Shown piece after piece: positions 1-7,742 of a stretch of 32,245 nt of DNA. Every line of letters begins with the position of its first letter. The stretch's first letter is position 1. The stretch comes from Algoriphagus marincola HL-49. Its GTDB lineage: Bacteria > Bacteroidota > Bacteroidia > Cytophagales > Cyclobacteriaceae. Both the position numbers and the translations under genes were made by a program. The notes beneath the pieces are model-generated. The model was not told where the DNA came from. It searched no databases and saw only the letters and a list, made by a program, of their open reading frames with translations. Where the stretch lies: NCBI GenBank assembly GCA_001314815.1, contig LJXT01000031.1, positions 1 to 32,245 on the forward strand, in the 5' to 3' direction.

Positions 1-435
1 CTCCCAAAGCCAAGGCACTCGATGCAATAGTCGATGCGTATTCCATTGAATGAAATCCGCTACCAAAAACATCAATAGAAATTGCCCCCAAATAGGCCAG
101 GAATTCACTTCAATAGCTACCAGGTTGGTAATTCCAAACAAGCCAAGGAAGTCATTGAAAGCCTCAACAAAAACATTGCTGAGCGAATTGTATACGATCA
201 ATGAAAAGAGGAAGAAGTTGAAGAACATATAGAACGCATCCAACCAGAAGTCTTTACGAATAATCGGCTGATTCTTTCTCCAAGGAAATACGATTTCCAG
301 TAGCCATACTAAAAGAGAAAGGCCAACTAACCAGTAAAAGTAATTTTGCCAGGAAGGATACAGAATCTCACTTTTCAAATAATTCCAATATCCATAATAT
401 CCGTCAAGGAATATTTTGAAATACTTCTCCACCAT
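1..435 (-). CDS. Sterol desaturase / fatty acid hydroxylase family protein (partial, N-terminal 145 aa)
   Basis: The reading frame opens with ATG at 435 on the minus strand and runs off the left edge, giving 145 residues without a stop. It is a membrane protein with hydrophobic segments near residues 30-50, 64-85 and 113-130. The first histidine box of the fatty acid hydroxylase superfamily is visible at the very end (H134-RLL-H138, followed by VPWLWE), which is the di-iron ligand pattern of the family. These enzymes hydroxylate or desaturate lipids in the membrane; the substrate here cannot be told. Its start lies 6 nt after the stop of the TauE/SafE gene, so the two are probably one transcript. 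The remaining histidine boxes lie outside the window. The family call is fairly firm, the reaction is not. Confidence 0.85.
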   Translation of the reverse strand, partial: MVEKYFKIFLDGYYGYWNYLKSEILYPSWQNYFYWLVGLSLLVWLLEIVFPWRKNQPIIRKDFWLDAFYMFFNFFLFSLIVYNSLSNVFVEAFNDFLGLFGITNLVAIEVNSWPIWGQFLLMFLVADFIQWNTHRLLHRVPWLWE

Positions 436-441
436 GCCTTC

Positions 442-1248
442 TTATAGATTCAATAATTCTTTTCCGATGATGTAAATACCCATCACAAGTACAAACCAGC
501 CAAAACCTTTCTTCAATGCTTTATCATTGATCTTTTTAGAAAGTGCGCTACCGATAAATATACCTACTACGGATAATCCGGTAAAGATTAACAGCATTTG
601 CCAGTCGATAGTTTGCGTGGAGATATCTCCCAAAAACCCTATCAAAGATTTAGCAGCGATAATCAATAATGAAGTACCTACAGCTAACTTCATGGGCAAT
701 CTTGCCAAAAGAACTAAAGCAGGGATAATCAAAAATCCTCCCCCTGCTCCGACTATACCGGTAATCATGCCTACTATCGATCCTTCCAAAGCGATCAAAG
801 GAATATTGAATTTCACTTCGCCGTTTTCATCCTCACCACTTTTTTTCTTTTCTTTGATCATGGAATAAGAAGCCGCAAGCATGATCAGCGCAAAGAAAAC
901 CATGATTCCCACGCTTTTGGATATTTCAATCCCGCCCATGGAAAATAATGGGTCAGGAAGCCAAGGAACCAAAAATTTTCTGGTTAAAAACACCGCAATA
1001 AATGAAGGAATAGCGAATACTACTGCCGTCTTATAATCCACTAATCCGCTTTTCATGTAATTTCCAGCCCCTACAAGAGAGGTCGTACCCACCACGAATA
1101 AGGAATAAGCCGTGGCTAAAACCGGATCGATATGCAGAATATAGACCAGAACCGGAACGGTCAATATCGACCCTCCCCCACCAATCAGTCCTAAACTAAC
1201 ACCGATCAAGATGGCTGCTGCATATCCTAAAATAATTATAATATCCAT
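442..1248 (-). CDS. Sulfite exporter TauE/SafE family (TSUP) membrane transporter
   Basis: This 268-residue integral membrane protein has about eight hydrophobic helices in two homologous halves. Each half begins with the glycine-rich TSUP signature: GLIGGGGS followed by a proline near residues 21-32, and GIVGAGGGF followed by IIP in the second half (from about residue 165). A charged loop (KEKKKSGEDENGE) separates the halves. TSUP proteins move sulfur-containing anions or organic acids across the inner membrane; sulfite, sulfide-derived species or thiosulfate are plausible here because an SQR and its likely regulator are encoded 1-3 kb away. It is transcribed divergently from the universal stress protein gene and leads into the hydroxylase gene. 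A perfect TAnnTTTG element lies 26 nt upstream of the ATG, with a CRP-like palindrome upstream of it. Confidence 0.87.
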   Translation of the reverse strand: MDIIIILGYAAAILIGVSLGLIGGGGSILTVPVLVYILHIDPVLATAYSLFVVGTTSLVGAGNYMKSGLVDYKTAVVFAIPSFIAVFLTRKFLVPWLPDPLFSMGGIEISKSVGIMVFFALIMLAASYSMIKEKKKSGEDENGEVKFNIPLIALEGSIVGMITGIVGAGGGFLIIPALVLLARLPMKLAVGTSLLIIAAKSLIGFLGDISTQTIDWQMLLIFTGLSVVGIFIGSALSKKINDKALKKGFGWFVLVMGIYIIGKELLNL

Positions 1249-1273
1249 TGATTTTCATTTTTGAATTAAGCCT

Positions 1274-1281
1274 CAAAAGTA
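1274..1281 (-). promoter_or_regulatory. Predicted Bacteroidota -7 promoter element for the TauE/SafE operon
   Basis: Reading the minus strand, TACTTTTG matches the Bacteroidota consensus TAnnTTTG exactly. It ends 25 nt before the ATG at 1248, giving a short leader of roughly 20 nt. No clear TTTG -33 box occurs at the usual distance, which fits an activator-dependent promoter. Confidence 0.5.
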
Positions 1282-1303
1282 AGCTGCAGCCACAGGGGTA
1301 AGC

Positions 1304-1319
1304 AGTAACAAAAGTTACA
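1304..1319. promoter_or_regulatory. CRP/FNR-type palindrome upstream of TauE/SafE
   Basis: On the minus strand the site reads TGTAA-N6-TTACT, containing a perfect GTAAC-N4-GTTAC inverted repeat. Its centre (1311.5) is 30.5 bp upstream of the predicted -7 element, which puts it near -41.5 to -44 from the expected transcript start, the classic position of a class II CRP-type activator site. Confidence 0.4.
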
Positions 1320-1441
1320 TTAAAACATTTAGGCTATTCAAAAGAATTCGTTTTAAGTTAAAGTTAAATCTGCTTTCGGAATGATTTTTTTCATGTTTTT
1401 TGTGTCGAAAGGGCTTTATATTCGTTAAAAATCTTAATACT

Positions 1442-2242
1442 ATGAAAATCATTGTTCCGATTGATTTTTCCACCAACTCAGTCAAGGCCTTAGAATTTGC
1501 GCTTGGACTCCATCGTGGAAGCAAAACCAGCATTGTATTGTGCCACGTGGTAGAGATGATCTATGATTTTGCCTCTCAAACAGCCCTAGCACTCGATAAT
1601 ATGCATTCTGACGCTAGGAAGCTTTTGGAGGAAATGGTGGATAAATACAGCATAGGGCCAATTGAAATACATTCAGAGATTATTGAAGGTACTCCCTCTA
1701 TCAATGTCACCCGACTGGCAGAAGAATTGGACGCAGACTTGATCATCATGGGCACACATGGTATGGGAGGCCTTAAAAAAATTCTTGTAGGTTCCACAGC
1801 TGTAAATGTGATCCGAGAGACCACCATTCCCGTATTACTGGTTCCTGAAGAATCTTCCACCGAACAGATAAAAAATCTAAGCTTTGCATTGGAAGTAGCA
1901 GATCATGAGGAAAAGTTTATAGAAAAAGTGAATAGCTACGCCAGTATTTGGGGCTTAAAAATTCAGATTATCCATATCATGAAGTCAAGGTCATTTGTAA
2001 AGGAAATGGCCCTTAACGGATTGAAGAGTTACTTCGAAAAAGAAATAGGCTACACACCCACCATACACCAATTGGAATCTGAAAATGTAATTTCAGGAAT
2101 CAAAACATTCTTGGAAAAGAATCCAGAATCCATATTGGCGATGTGCCACACTCAAAAATCAATCTGGGATCAACTTTTGGGTAAAAGAAAATCTATCGAA
2201 ATGGCTTACCAGGTTCGAGTGCCGCTCTTGGTGATGGTTTGA
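1442..2242 (+). CDS. Universal stress protein (UspA family)
   Basis: The protein has 266 residues if translation starts at the ATG at 1442, which begins MKIIVPIDFS, the normal UspA N-terminus. An upstream ATG at 1400 would add 14 residues with no similarity and is less likely. The first domain (about 1-137) carries the ATP-binding motif G-x2-G-x9-G-S/T as G104, G107, G117-S118. The second half (about 145-266) is USP-like but has no such motif, a layout common in Bacteroidota two-domain USPs. The exact role is unknown; proteins of this family respond to stress and energy state. It is convergent with the Crp/Fnr gene, with one base between the two stops, and divergent from TauE/SafE. Its position inside the sulfur cluster suggests it belongs to the same response. 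Confidence 0.85.
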   Translation: MKIIVPIDFSTNSVKALEFALGLHRGSKTSIVLCHVVEMIYDFASQTALALDNMHSDARKLLEEMVDKYSIGPIEIHSEIIEGTPSINVTRLAEELDADLIIMGTHGMGGLKKILVGSTAVNVIRETTIPVLLVPEESSTEQIKNLSFALEVADHEEKFIEKVNSYASIWGLKIQIIHIMKSRSFVKEMALNGLKSYFEKEIGYTPTIHQLESENVISGIKTFLEKNPESILAMCHTQKSIWDQLLGKRKSIEMAYQVRVPLLVMV

Positions 2243-2243
2243 T

Positions 2244-2900
2244 TTATTTACTAATCAACTCTTCGAAGTCATCTCGGATGTAAATTACATTCCTACCTAG
2301 TTCAATCCATTTTTTCTTTTCCAATTGCTTGAGCAGCCTTGAGATCACTTCTCTTGAAGTACCCAATTCATTTGCGATTTCCTGATGAGTCGTTTGCAGT
2401 TCATTAGTCTTATGCTGCTTCATTTTTGTAACGATGTAGCGCATCAGACGCTCATCCATTCTTCGGAACGCTACCGCATCCAAAGCAATGAGGAGCTCCT
2501 GAAATCTACTTTGATAAGTAGAAGAAACAAAGTCTTTCCATTGCTTGAATTCATCTGTCAACTGTTCATGGACATTGATCGGTACCCCGAGCAGGACAGT
2601 GGGTTCCTCAACAACTGCCTTGATTTCGCTCGGGCGGGCAGCTGAGCAGCAAGTCAGCGAAAGTGCACAAGTCTCCCCTGCATCCAAGTAGTACAAGAAA
2701 AGCTCTTTCCCATCCTCATCCATCCGCATGATTTTAATTGACCCCTCCAGTACTATAGGAACCATCTTGACAAACTTACCGGGCTCCATTAAAACTTTCC
2801 CGGGCTCAAGCTGCATGATTTGCCCCTTCTCGATAAGCTTCTCAAGTAATTTTGGGTCTGTAAACCCAGGTAAGCTGTTTTTTAATTCTTCTACGGTCAT
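2244..2900 (-). CDS. Crp/Fnr family transcriptional regulator
   Basis: This 218-residue protein has an N-terminal cyclic-nucleotide-binding fold (about 20-135; GKVLMEPGK, then VLEGSIKIMRMDEDGKE) and a C-terminal winged helix with recognition region THQEIANELGTSREVISRLL at 171-190. It would bind DNA as a dimer. The cNMP pocket signature of E. coli CRP is not conserved, and the FNR four-Cys iron-sulfur pattern is absent. Instead three cysteines, C78, C84 and C85, sit in the loop where the effector pocket would be (ETCALSLTCCSA). With SQR encoded divergently 254 bp away, a redox or persulfide signal is a reasonable guess. Candidate operators are at 1304-1319, 2993-3008 and 3087-3102. A weak -7 element (TACTTTCA, minus strand, 2932-2939) lies upstream. 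Confidence 0.88.
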   Translation of the reverse strand: MTVEELKNSLPGFTDPKLLEKLIEKGQIMQLEPGKVLMEPGKFVKMVPIVLEGSIKIMRMDEDGKELFLYYLDAGETCALSLTCCSAARPSEIKAVVEEPTVLLGVPINVHEQLTDEFKQWKDFVSSTYQSRFQELLIALDAVAFRRMDERLMRYIVTKMKQHKTNELQTTHQEIANELGTSREVISRLLKQLEKKKWIELGRNVIYIRDDFEELISK

Positions 2901-2992
2901 GTTTTGATTGATGTGATAAAAATCCGATGGGTGAAAGTATATTTTTTTACCAGATTTTAAAAACGAAACTACAGGGAAGCCCCACCTGCTTT

Positions 2993-3008
2993 TGTGACTG
3001 ATATCACA
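2993..3008. promoter_or_regulatory. Perfect CRP-type operator (TGTGA-N6-TCACA)
   Basis: TGTGACTGATATCACA is an exact match to the CRP consensus, in the 254-bp divergent region between the Crp/Fnr gene and SQR. It is too far from the SQR start (about 150 bp) for a class II site, but could serve autoregulation or cooperative binding. In E. coli this sequence binds CRP; here the local Crp/Fnr protein is the inferred ligand. Confidence 0.55.
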
Positions 3009-3086
3009 TTTTGACTGCTATAAATCATCGTTATTCATCTTAATTAATTGTAAAAAGAAAGAACTTTAGCTGAAATCAGATTTTAA

Positions 3087-3102
3087 CATGATAAATGTCA
3101 CG
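3087..3102 (+). promoter_or_regulatory. Weaker CRP-type site upstream of the SQR promoter
   Basis: CATGA-N6-TCACG is an imperfect palindrome with the same N6 spacing as the site at 2993. Its centre is 29.5 bp upstream of a near-consensus -7 element (TACTTTTA, 3124-3131), matching within one base the spacing seen at the TauE/SafE promoter. The -7 element would give a leader of about 17 nt before the ATG at 3155. Confidence 0.35.
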
Positions 3103-3154
3103 AAATTAGATTACTCCTTTTAGTACTTTTAAGAAACCCACAAAAAACCCAATC

Positions 3155-4417
3155 ATGGAACATTATCAAATAGTTATTATCGGAGGAGGAACTGCCGGCA
3201 TAACTGTGGCAGCACAACTTATGAGAAAGGACAAATCGCTAAAGATTGCGATTATTGAGCCCTCAGAAAAACATTATTATCAGCCTGCCTGGACTTTGGT
3301 AGGTGCTGGTACCTTTGATTTTAAAGATACCGAACGAGAAGAAGCTGACTACATACCAAAAGGCGTTACCTGGATTAAGGATAAAGCAACCACTATAGAT
3401 CCAAAATCAAACAAAGTAGGAACAGAAAATTCAGGTGATGTTGGCTATGACTATTTAGTGGTAGCTCCAGGCCTCGTCATGAGACCTGATTTGTTGCCAG
3501 GACTTCCTGAAGCAATGGAGAAAGGTATCGTTTGCTCCAACTATACCGACCCAGAACATACTTGGGAAACTTTAAAGAATTTCAAAGGAGGAAACGCAGT
3601 TTTCACCCAGCCTACCACACCGATCAAATGTGGAGGAGCCCCTCAAAAAATCATGTATCTGGCAGAAGACTATTTCAGAAAAGAGGGAATCAGAGACAAA
3701 GTCAATGTGATTTTTGCAACTCCGGGAACGGTTATTTTTGGAGTACCGGATTTTGCTCGTACACTGAATAAAATTATTCACGATAGAGATATCATCTTCA
3801 AGCCTTTCTATGCTCCTGTCCGAATCGACGTAGAAAATCAGGACATCTACTTTCAGTATTCTAAGCCGGGAGAAAGCAATTGTACGGTGATGGAAGGAAA
3901 CGTGATAGGAGAAGAGCTTACTGGAGCTACCGAAATCAAAATTCACTTTGATATGCTCCATCTTGCTCCACCGCAAGCAGCTCCTCAATTCATTCAAGAT
4001 TCAGAGATATCAATTCAGGAAGGTCCCGGCAAAGGTTGGGTAGATGTAGATATCCATACCCTTCAGCATAAGCGATTCCCTAATGTTTTTTCTTTGGGAG
4101 ATGTCGCCCATTTGCCTACAGCAAAAACCGGCGCAGCTATTCGTAAGCAAGCCCCAGTTTTGGTGGAAAATCTCCTCAAATTGATGAAAACCCACCAAGT
4201 TGGTCACGAATCTTATGAAGGTTACTCCTCCTGTCCTCTAGTGACTGGATACGGAAAAATGGTCTTAGCGGAATTTAAATACGACAATGTCCGTGATTCT
4301 GATCCGCTGATTTCAAAATTTGTGGATACTAGCAAAGAGCAGTACAGCATGTGGCTGCTGAAAAAATACGGTTTGCCATTTATGTATTGGAATCTAATGC
4401 TGAGAGGAAAAGCTTAA
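3155..4417 (+). CDS. sqr: Sulfide:quinone oxidoreductase, type II-like (FAD-dependent)
   Basis: The 420-residue flavoprotein starts with the FAD-binding GGGTAG motif (10-15), and has a second conserved FAD segment at SLGDVAHLPTAKTGAA (313-328). The conserved cysteines C159 (in PIKCGGAPQK) and C360 (in SSCPLVTGYGKMVLAEF) match the redox-active pair of type II SQRs, the group that includes human SQOR; C127 may add a third. The enzyme oxidises sulfide to bound persulfide or polysulfide and passes electrons to the quinone pool at the membrane. The C-terminus (YSMWLLKKYGLPFMYWNLML) is amphipathic and hydrophobic, as expected for membrane attachment. It is divergent from the Crp/Fnr gene and followed by a strong terminator, so it is probably monocistronic. 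A related flavocytochrome-like function is possible but less likely. Confidence 0.9.
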   Translation: MEHYQIVIIGGGTAGITVAAQLMRKDKSLKIAIIEPSEKHYYQPAWTLVGAGTFDFKDTEREEADYIPKGVTWIKDKATTIDPKSNKVGTENSGDVGYDYLVVAPGLVMRPDLLPGLPEAMEKGIVCSNYTDPEHTWETLKNFKGGNAVFTQPTTPIKCGGAPQKIMYLAEDYFRKEGIRDKVNVIFATPGTVIFGVPDFARTLNKIIHDRDIIFKPFYAPVRIDVENQDIYFQYSKPGESNCTVMEGNVIGEELTGATEIKIHFDMLHLAPPQAAPQFIQDSEISIQEGPGKGWVDVDIHTLQHKRFPNVFSLGDVAHLPTAKTGAAIRKQAPVLVENLLKLMKTHQVGHESYEGYSSCPLVTGYGKMVLAEFKYDNVRDSDPLISKFVDTSKEQYSMWLLKKYGLPFMYWNLMLRGKA

Positions 4418-4422
4418 AATTG

Positions 4423-4453
4423 AAAGCCCGGAGATCCAAATCCGGGCTTTTTT
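4423..4453 (+). terminator. Rho-independent terminator after sqr
   Basis: A perfect 10-bp stem (AAAGCCCGGA with TCCGGGCTTT), 8-nt loop and a run of six T begins 6 nt after the SQR stop codon. Confidence 0.9.
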
Positions 4454-4505
4454 GATAAACCAAAAAGACCTTCTTCCAGTTTAAGGAGTGTAAATCATCA
4501 TCAAA

Positions 4506-5120
4506 TTGAAAAAGCTCATTTCCACCAGTGCCCTATTCATCACACTTGCAATGCTTCCTATTGCTTGTTCTGAATTTTGCAATAATCCTTGCGGTTGTGG
4601 GCCTGTTTTTGAAGTTATTGACTTTCGAGTTCAATCTTTCGAGACCCTTTCTTTAACTACCGAAGGCCAACAAGTAAGTCCTTCTACCTCTCTTCCTTAC
4701 GATTTTATCACCAAGTCTTTCCGAATAAAAGAAACACAGAATGTGGCCTATTTTGAGGATAGCAAAAATTCAATACCAGGAATAGCTTTCGCTTGTAGTC
4801 CTCCTTCGCCCCAGTCCCAAGAAAAAATGATTGGAATCCAGATTATTAATTCTAAAGAGGTGGAATTTGCAGATGGAGAGATTTTTCAGGTAGGTCAGGA
4901 CATTAGTGATTTTTTCGAAATGAATTATTTTTTCTCGGAGCAATCGAGATCCATACCTGATTTTTTAGAAAATGGACTGTCACTATTTCGTGAAGACCTC
5001 TTCAAGTTGGTTTTCACAAAGAATCCAGGAAAAGAAGTTCAGCTAGAATTCAGCATGCGAATCATGCTAGAAGGAGGTTTGGAGTTTAATTTGCAGAATG
5101 AAATCCTCAGCATTCGATGA
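4506..5120 (+). CDS. Hypothetical lipoprotein, Cys-rich N-terminus
   Basis: The 204-residue product starts at a TTG codon (KKLISTSALF follows), since no in-frame ATG precedes a proper signal peptide. The hydrophobic stretch ends in a lipobox-like LPIAC with C21 as the likely lipidated residue. Directly after it come C25, C29, C31, an unusual cluster (FCNNPCGCG). The rest looks like a beta-rich extracytoplasmic domain with one more Cys (ACSPPSP, near 97). It resembles DUF5034-type Bacteroidota lipoproteins, but I cannot confirm that by eye. It sits between the SQR terminator and the feo promoter and appears to be a single transcription unit. Function unknown. Confidence 0.7.
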   Translation: MKKLISTSALFITLAMLPIACSEFCNNPCGCGPVFEVIDFRVQSFETLSLTTEGQQVSPSTSLPYDFITKSFRIKETQNVAYFEDSKNSIPGIAFACSPPSPQSQEKMIGIQIINSKEVEFADGEIFQVGQDISDFFEMNYFFSEQSRSIPDFLENGLSLFREDLFKLVFTKNPGKEVQLEFSMRIMLEGGLEFNLQNEILSIR

Positions 5121-5180
5121 GTTTTGAATTTTTCCTGAGAAAATACCCTGATTTTTTCCTTAGATTCATTCCAAATAAGT

Positions 5181-5188
5181 TACTTTTG
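5181..5188 (+). promoter_or_regulatory. Predicted -7 promoter element of the feo operon
   Basis: TACTTTTG matches TAnnTTTG exactly and lies 25 nt before the feoA start. A T-rich tract about 20 bp upstream (5152-5158) could serve as the -33 region. No Fur box was recognised. Confidence 0.5.
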
Positions 5189-5213
5189 CAAGATTGATTC
5201 AAAGGCAGTACGT

Positions 5214-5438
5214 ATGACAGCAGATCAACTAAAGATCTCCCACAGTGCAATTATCGAAGACCTAATCGATTCACCCCTTAAAGTGAATTTAATGGAATTG
5301 GGTTTTCTGCCGGGGAAAAAAATCACCCTACAGTTCAAAGCTCCAAGTAACGGTCCCTTGGCTTTCCTTATAGAAAACACCCTCCTAGCACTACGCAAAC
5401 AAGAAGCGGCCTTACTTCAAGTCAAAATTATCTCCTAA
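5214..5438 (+). CDS. feoA: FeoA family protein, ferrous iron transport
   Basis: At 74 residues it has the usual length of a free-standing FeoA. The SH3-like fold is indicated by the conserved segment LMELGFLPGKKITL (26-39) and the later strand TLLALRKQEAALLQVK (56-71). FeoA is a small cytoplasmic protein thought to bind and modulate FeoB. It is followed after 3 nt by feoB, which makes translation coupling likely. The start at 5214 leaves a short leader after the predicted promoter. Identification rests on both the sequence and the neighbour. Confidence 0.93.
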   Translation: MTADQLKISHSAIIEDLIDSPLKVNLMELGFLPGKKITLQFKAPSNGPLAFLIENTLLALRKQEAALLQVKIIS

Positions 5439-5441
5439 TTC

Positions 5442-7577
5442 ATGGCCCAAACACAGCCACCCTCTCTGACCAAACCGCTGAAAATAGCGCTCATTGGAAA
5501 TCCCAATGTAGGTAAAACGACTATTTTCAATCAGTTGACTGGATTAAACCAAAAAATCGGTAATTATCCCGGTGTGACGGTGGACAAAAAAACCGGAGCG
5601 ATGATCTACCAAGATCAAGTTTATTACATCATTGATCTTCCTGGAACTTACTCGCTTTACCCAAATTCAGAGGATGAAATCATCGCTCATCGGGTATTGA
5701 ACCAGCTTAGCGAAATCGAAAAACCAGATTTCGCACTGATGATTATAGATTCGGTTCAACTTTCGAGAGGATTATTTTTAGCTACCCAACTGATCGATCT
5801 TGGCCTCAATCTAGCCATCGCTCTGAACATGGCTGATATGGCTGAGAAAAGCCAGCTTGAGATAAAAACTTATGAGTTGTTCAAGCAACTCGGAGTGCCT
5901 ATTCTTCAGACAGACGCTCGGCATCTAAAAGGAATGGATCAAATAAAAGAATTGATCCATCAGCAAAATTTCACGAATCCAGGTCCTTTTATAGAGGCAA
6001 AGGAATTCTTGGATAATTCCCAGCTTCAGGATGTCAAGGAATATTTTGAACTGAGTAACGATTATCAAGCTTACCAGATTCTTCGATTTGGGCTAAAAGA
6101 CAAGGGGCTTTCAGAGGAAAAAAGAAGCTGGATACGAAAAAAACTAGAGACACTTACTATCAATCTAGAAGCTGCTCAACTGGAAGAAACCAAAATCCGA
6201 TATAAGCGGATCACCGAGGTCATCGAAAAAGTATTGGTTAAAAAATCCCATCAAGAGGTAGGGTCTGCCCCACTCGATAAGATTTTTCTACACCCTGTTT
6301 TAGGCTACCTAGTTTTTGGAGGAATCCTCTTACTGATATTTCAGGCAATTTTTGCCTGGGCATCCGTCCCCATGGATTTGATTGATGGTTTTTTTGCAGA
6401 TTTGGGAGCTTGGTTAAGCAGTACGTTGCCAGCTGGACCTATTTCAGATTTGCTTTCCGAAGGGGTAATCCCGGGAATTGGGGGAGTTGTTATTTTCATT
6501 CCTCAGATCGCTCTTTTATTTGGCTTCCTAGCCATTCTGGAAGATACCGGATACATGTCCCGCGTCGTGTTTTTGATGGATCGCTGGATGCGGCCTTTTG
6601 GCTTGCATGGAAAAAGCATTGTACCCTTGGTTTCAGGAGTTGCTTGTGCCATTCCTGGAGTGATGGCAGCTCGAAACATTGGCAATTGGAAGGAAAAAAT
6701 AATCACCATTATGGTGACTCCCTTGATGAGTTGCTCGGCAAGGTTGCCGGTATATATTATTTTGATCGGATTGGTCGTGCCGGATGAAGCGATTCTTGGA
6801 ATATTCAACCTACAGGCCTTAACACTTCTAGCCCTTTATTTACTCGGCGTAATTGGCGTTTTGGTGACGGCTTTTGGATTAAAATCCATGCTGAAAACAG
6901 AAGAAAAGTCATTCCTGATGGTTGAGCTACCTTCCTATCGGACCCCCAGATGGAAAGATGTCCTTCTCACCATGTATTACAAGTCTCGCACATTTGTAAC
7001 TGAGGCAGGAAAAGTGATCTTGGCCATCTCGATTATCCTATGGATTCTGGGTTCTTATGGGCCTCCATCTCAAATGGACGCAGTAAGGGAAATTCAAGAA
7101 GAAAAACTTGCCGCTGCATCCTCTGAAGAGCAAATAGCTGAAATTGAAGCTGAAACCTCCTCTCTATTACTTGAAAACTCATTCATCGGGATTTTAGGGC
7201 GAGGAATTGAGCCAGTCATCAAGCCACTTGGCTACGATTGGAAAATCGGAATTGCATTGATTGCATCCTTTGCCGCAAGAGAGGTATTTGTATCGACCAT
7301 TGCAACTATTTACAGTATTGGTGGAGACGTGGAGGATGACCTTACTATTCGGGAAAAGCTTGATACGCAGATCAATTCAAATACCGGAGAAAAGACATTC
7401 AATAAGCCTACAGCCTTTTCGCTGATGGTCTTTTATGTCTTTGCCATGCAATGCATGAGTACTCTTGCTATTGTCTACAGGGAAACTAAAGGTTGGAAAT
7501 GGCCGTTGATCCAAACAGTATATATGACAGCACTGGCATATTTTGCTGCTTTATTGACCTATAATATCTTCTCTTAA
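5442..7577 (+). CDS. feoB: Ferrous iron transporter B (GTPase-coupled)
   Basis: The 711-residue protein has the N-terminal G domain with G1 GNPNVGKT (19-26), G2 GVT (44-46), G3 DLPG (65-68) and G4 NMAD (about 129-132). A helical linker domain follows to about 275, then a polytopic membrane part with two Gate domains. The conserved MSCSARLPVY segment (about 427-436) and the later ASFAAREVFVSTIATIY region are typical of FeoB and line the iron path. It imports Fe(II) across the inner membrane with GTP hydrolysis. A charged Glu/Ala-rich insertion (about 550-575, EEKLAAASSEEQIAEIEAE) occurs between membrane segments. It lies between feoA and a tiny Cys-containing membrane protein, forming the usual three-gene operon. 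Length is normal and nothing is missing. Confidence 0.97.
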   Translation: MAQTQPPSLTKPLKIALIGNPNVGKTTIFNQLTGLNQKIGNYPGVTVDKKTGAMIYQDQVYYIIDLPGTYSLYPNSEDEIIAHRVLNQLSEIEKPDFALMIIDSVQLSRGLFLATQLIDLGLNLAIALNMADMAEKSQLEIKTYELFKQLGVPILQTDARHLKGMDQIKELIHQQNFTNPGPFIEAKEFLDNSQLQDVKEYFELSNDYQAYQILRFGLKDKGLSEEKRSWIRKKLETLTINLEAAQLEETKIRYKRITEVIEKVLVKKSHQEVGSAPLDKIFLHPVLGYLVFGGILLLIFQAIFAWASVPMDLIDGFFADLGAWLSSTLPAGPISDLLSEGVIPGIGGVVIFIPQIALLFGFLAILEDTGYMSRVVFLMDRWMRPFGLHGKSIVPLVSGVACAIPGVMAARNIGNWKEKIITIMVTPLMSCSARLPVYIILIGLVVPDEAILGIFNLQALTLLALYLLGVIGVLVTAFGLKSMLKTEEKSFLMVELPSYRTPRWKDVLLTMYYKSRTFVTEAGKVILAISIILWILGSYGPPSQMDAVREIQEEKLAAASSEEQIAEIEAETSSLLLENSFIGILGRGIEPVIKPLGYDWKIGIALIASFAAREVFVSTIATIYSIGGDVEDDLTIREKLDTQINSNTGEKTFNKPTAFSLMVFYVFAMQCMSTLAIVYRETKGWKWPLIQTVYMTALAYFAALLTYNIFS

Positions 7578-7578
7578 G

Positions 7579-7698
7579 ATGTTGCAAGAAATCATCATAG
7601 CGATTATTGGATTGGGAGCCTTAGCCTACCTTTGGCAACGGTTTTTTGGAAAACCGACAGAAAAGGCCGGTTGTGACAAGTGCCAAAAAATCGATTGA
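7579..7698 (+). CDS. FeoB-associated Cys-containing small membrane protein (39 aa)
   Basis: A 39-codon frame starts one base after the feoB stop. It encodes one transmembrane helix (EIIIAIIGLGALAYLWQRFF, about 4-23) followed by a short tail with GCDKC (C32, C35). Short proteins of this plan next to feoB are known in Bacteroidota and Firmicutes as FeoB-associated Cys-rich membrane proteins; they may fill the place of FeoC. Here only two cysteines remain, in a CxxC arrangement that could hold iron or a disulfide. Spacing and frame strongly suggest co-translation with feoB. The stop codon lies inside a perfect inverted repeat (7690-7709). Confidence 0.85.
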   Translation: MLQEIIIAIIGLGALAYLWQRFFGKPTEKAGCDKCQKID

Positions 7699-7709
7699 AG
7701 CCAATCGAT
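7690..7709 (+). terminator. Hairpin overlapping the end of the feo operon
   Basis: A perfect 8-bp inverted repeat (ATCGATTG / CAATCGAT, loop AAGC) contains the stop codon of the small Feo gene. A T6 run follows only after 13 nt, so it is a weak terminator or an mRNA-stabilising end. Confidence 0.4.
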
Positions 7710-7742
7710 GTGGTTCTCCTGATTTTTTGATATTTTCAGCCC

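Noticed and set aside
1399..1424. Possible USP promoter (TTTG 1399-1402, TATATTCG 1417-1424)
   Set aside because: The spacer is only 14 bp against about 19-21 expected, and the -7 element has a mismatch; too weak to list.
5121..5213. Fur box upstream of feoA
   Set aside because: No 19-bp Fur-like palindrome is present in the leader region.
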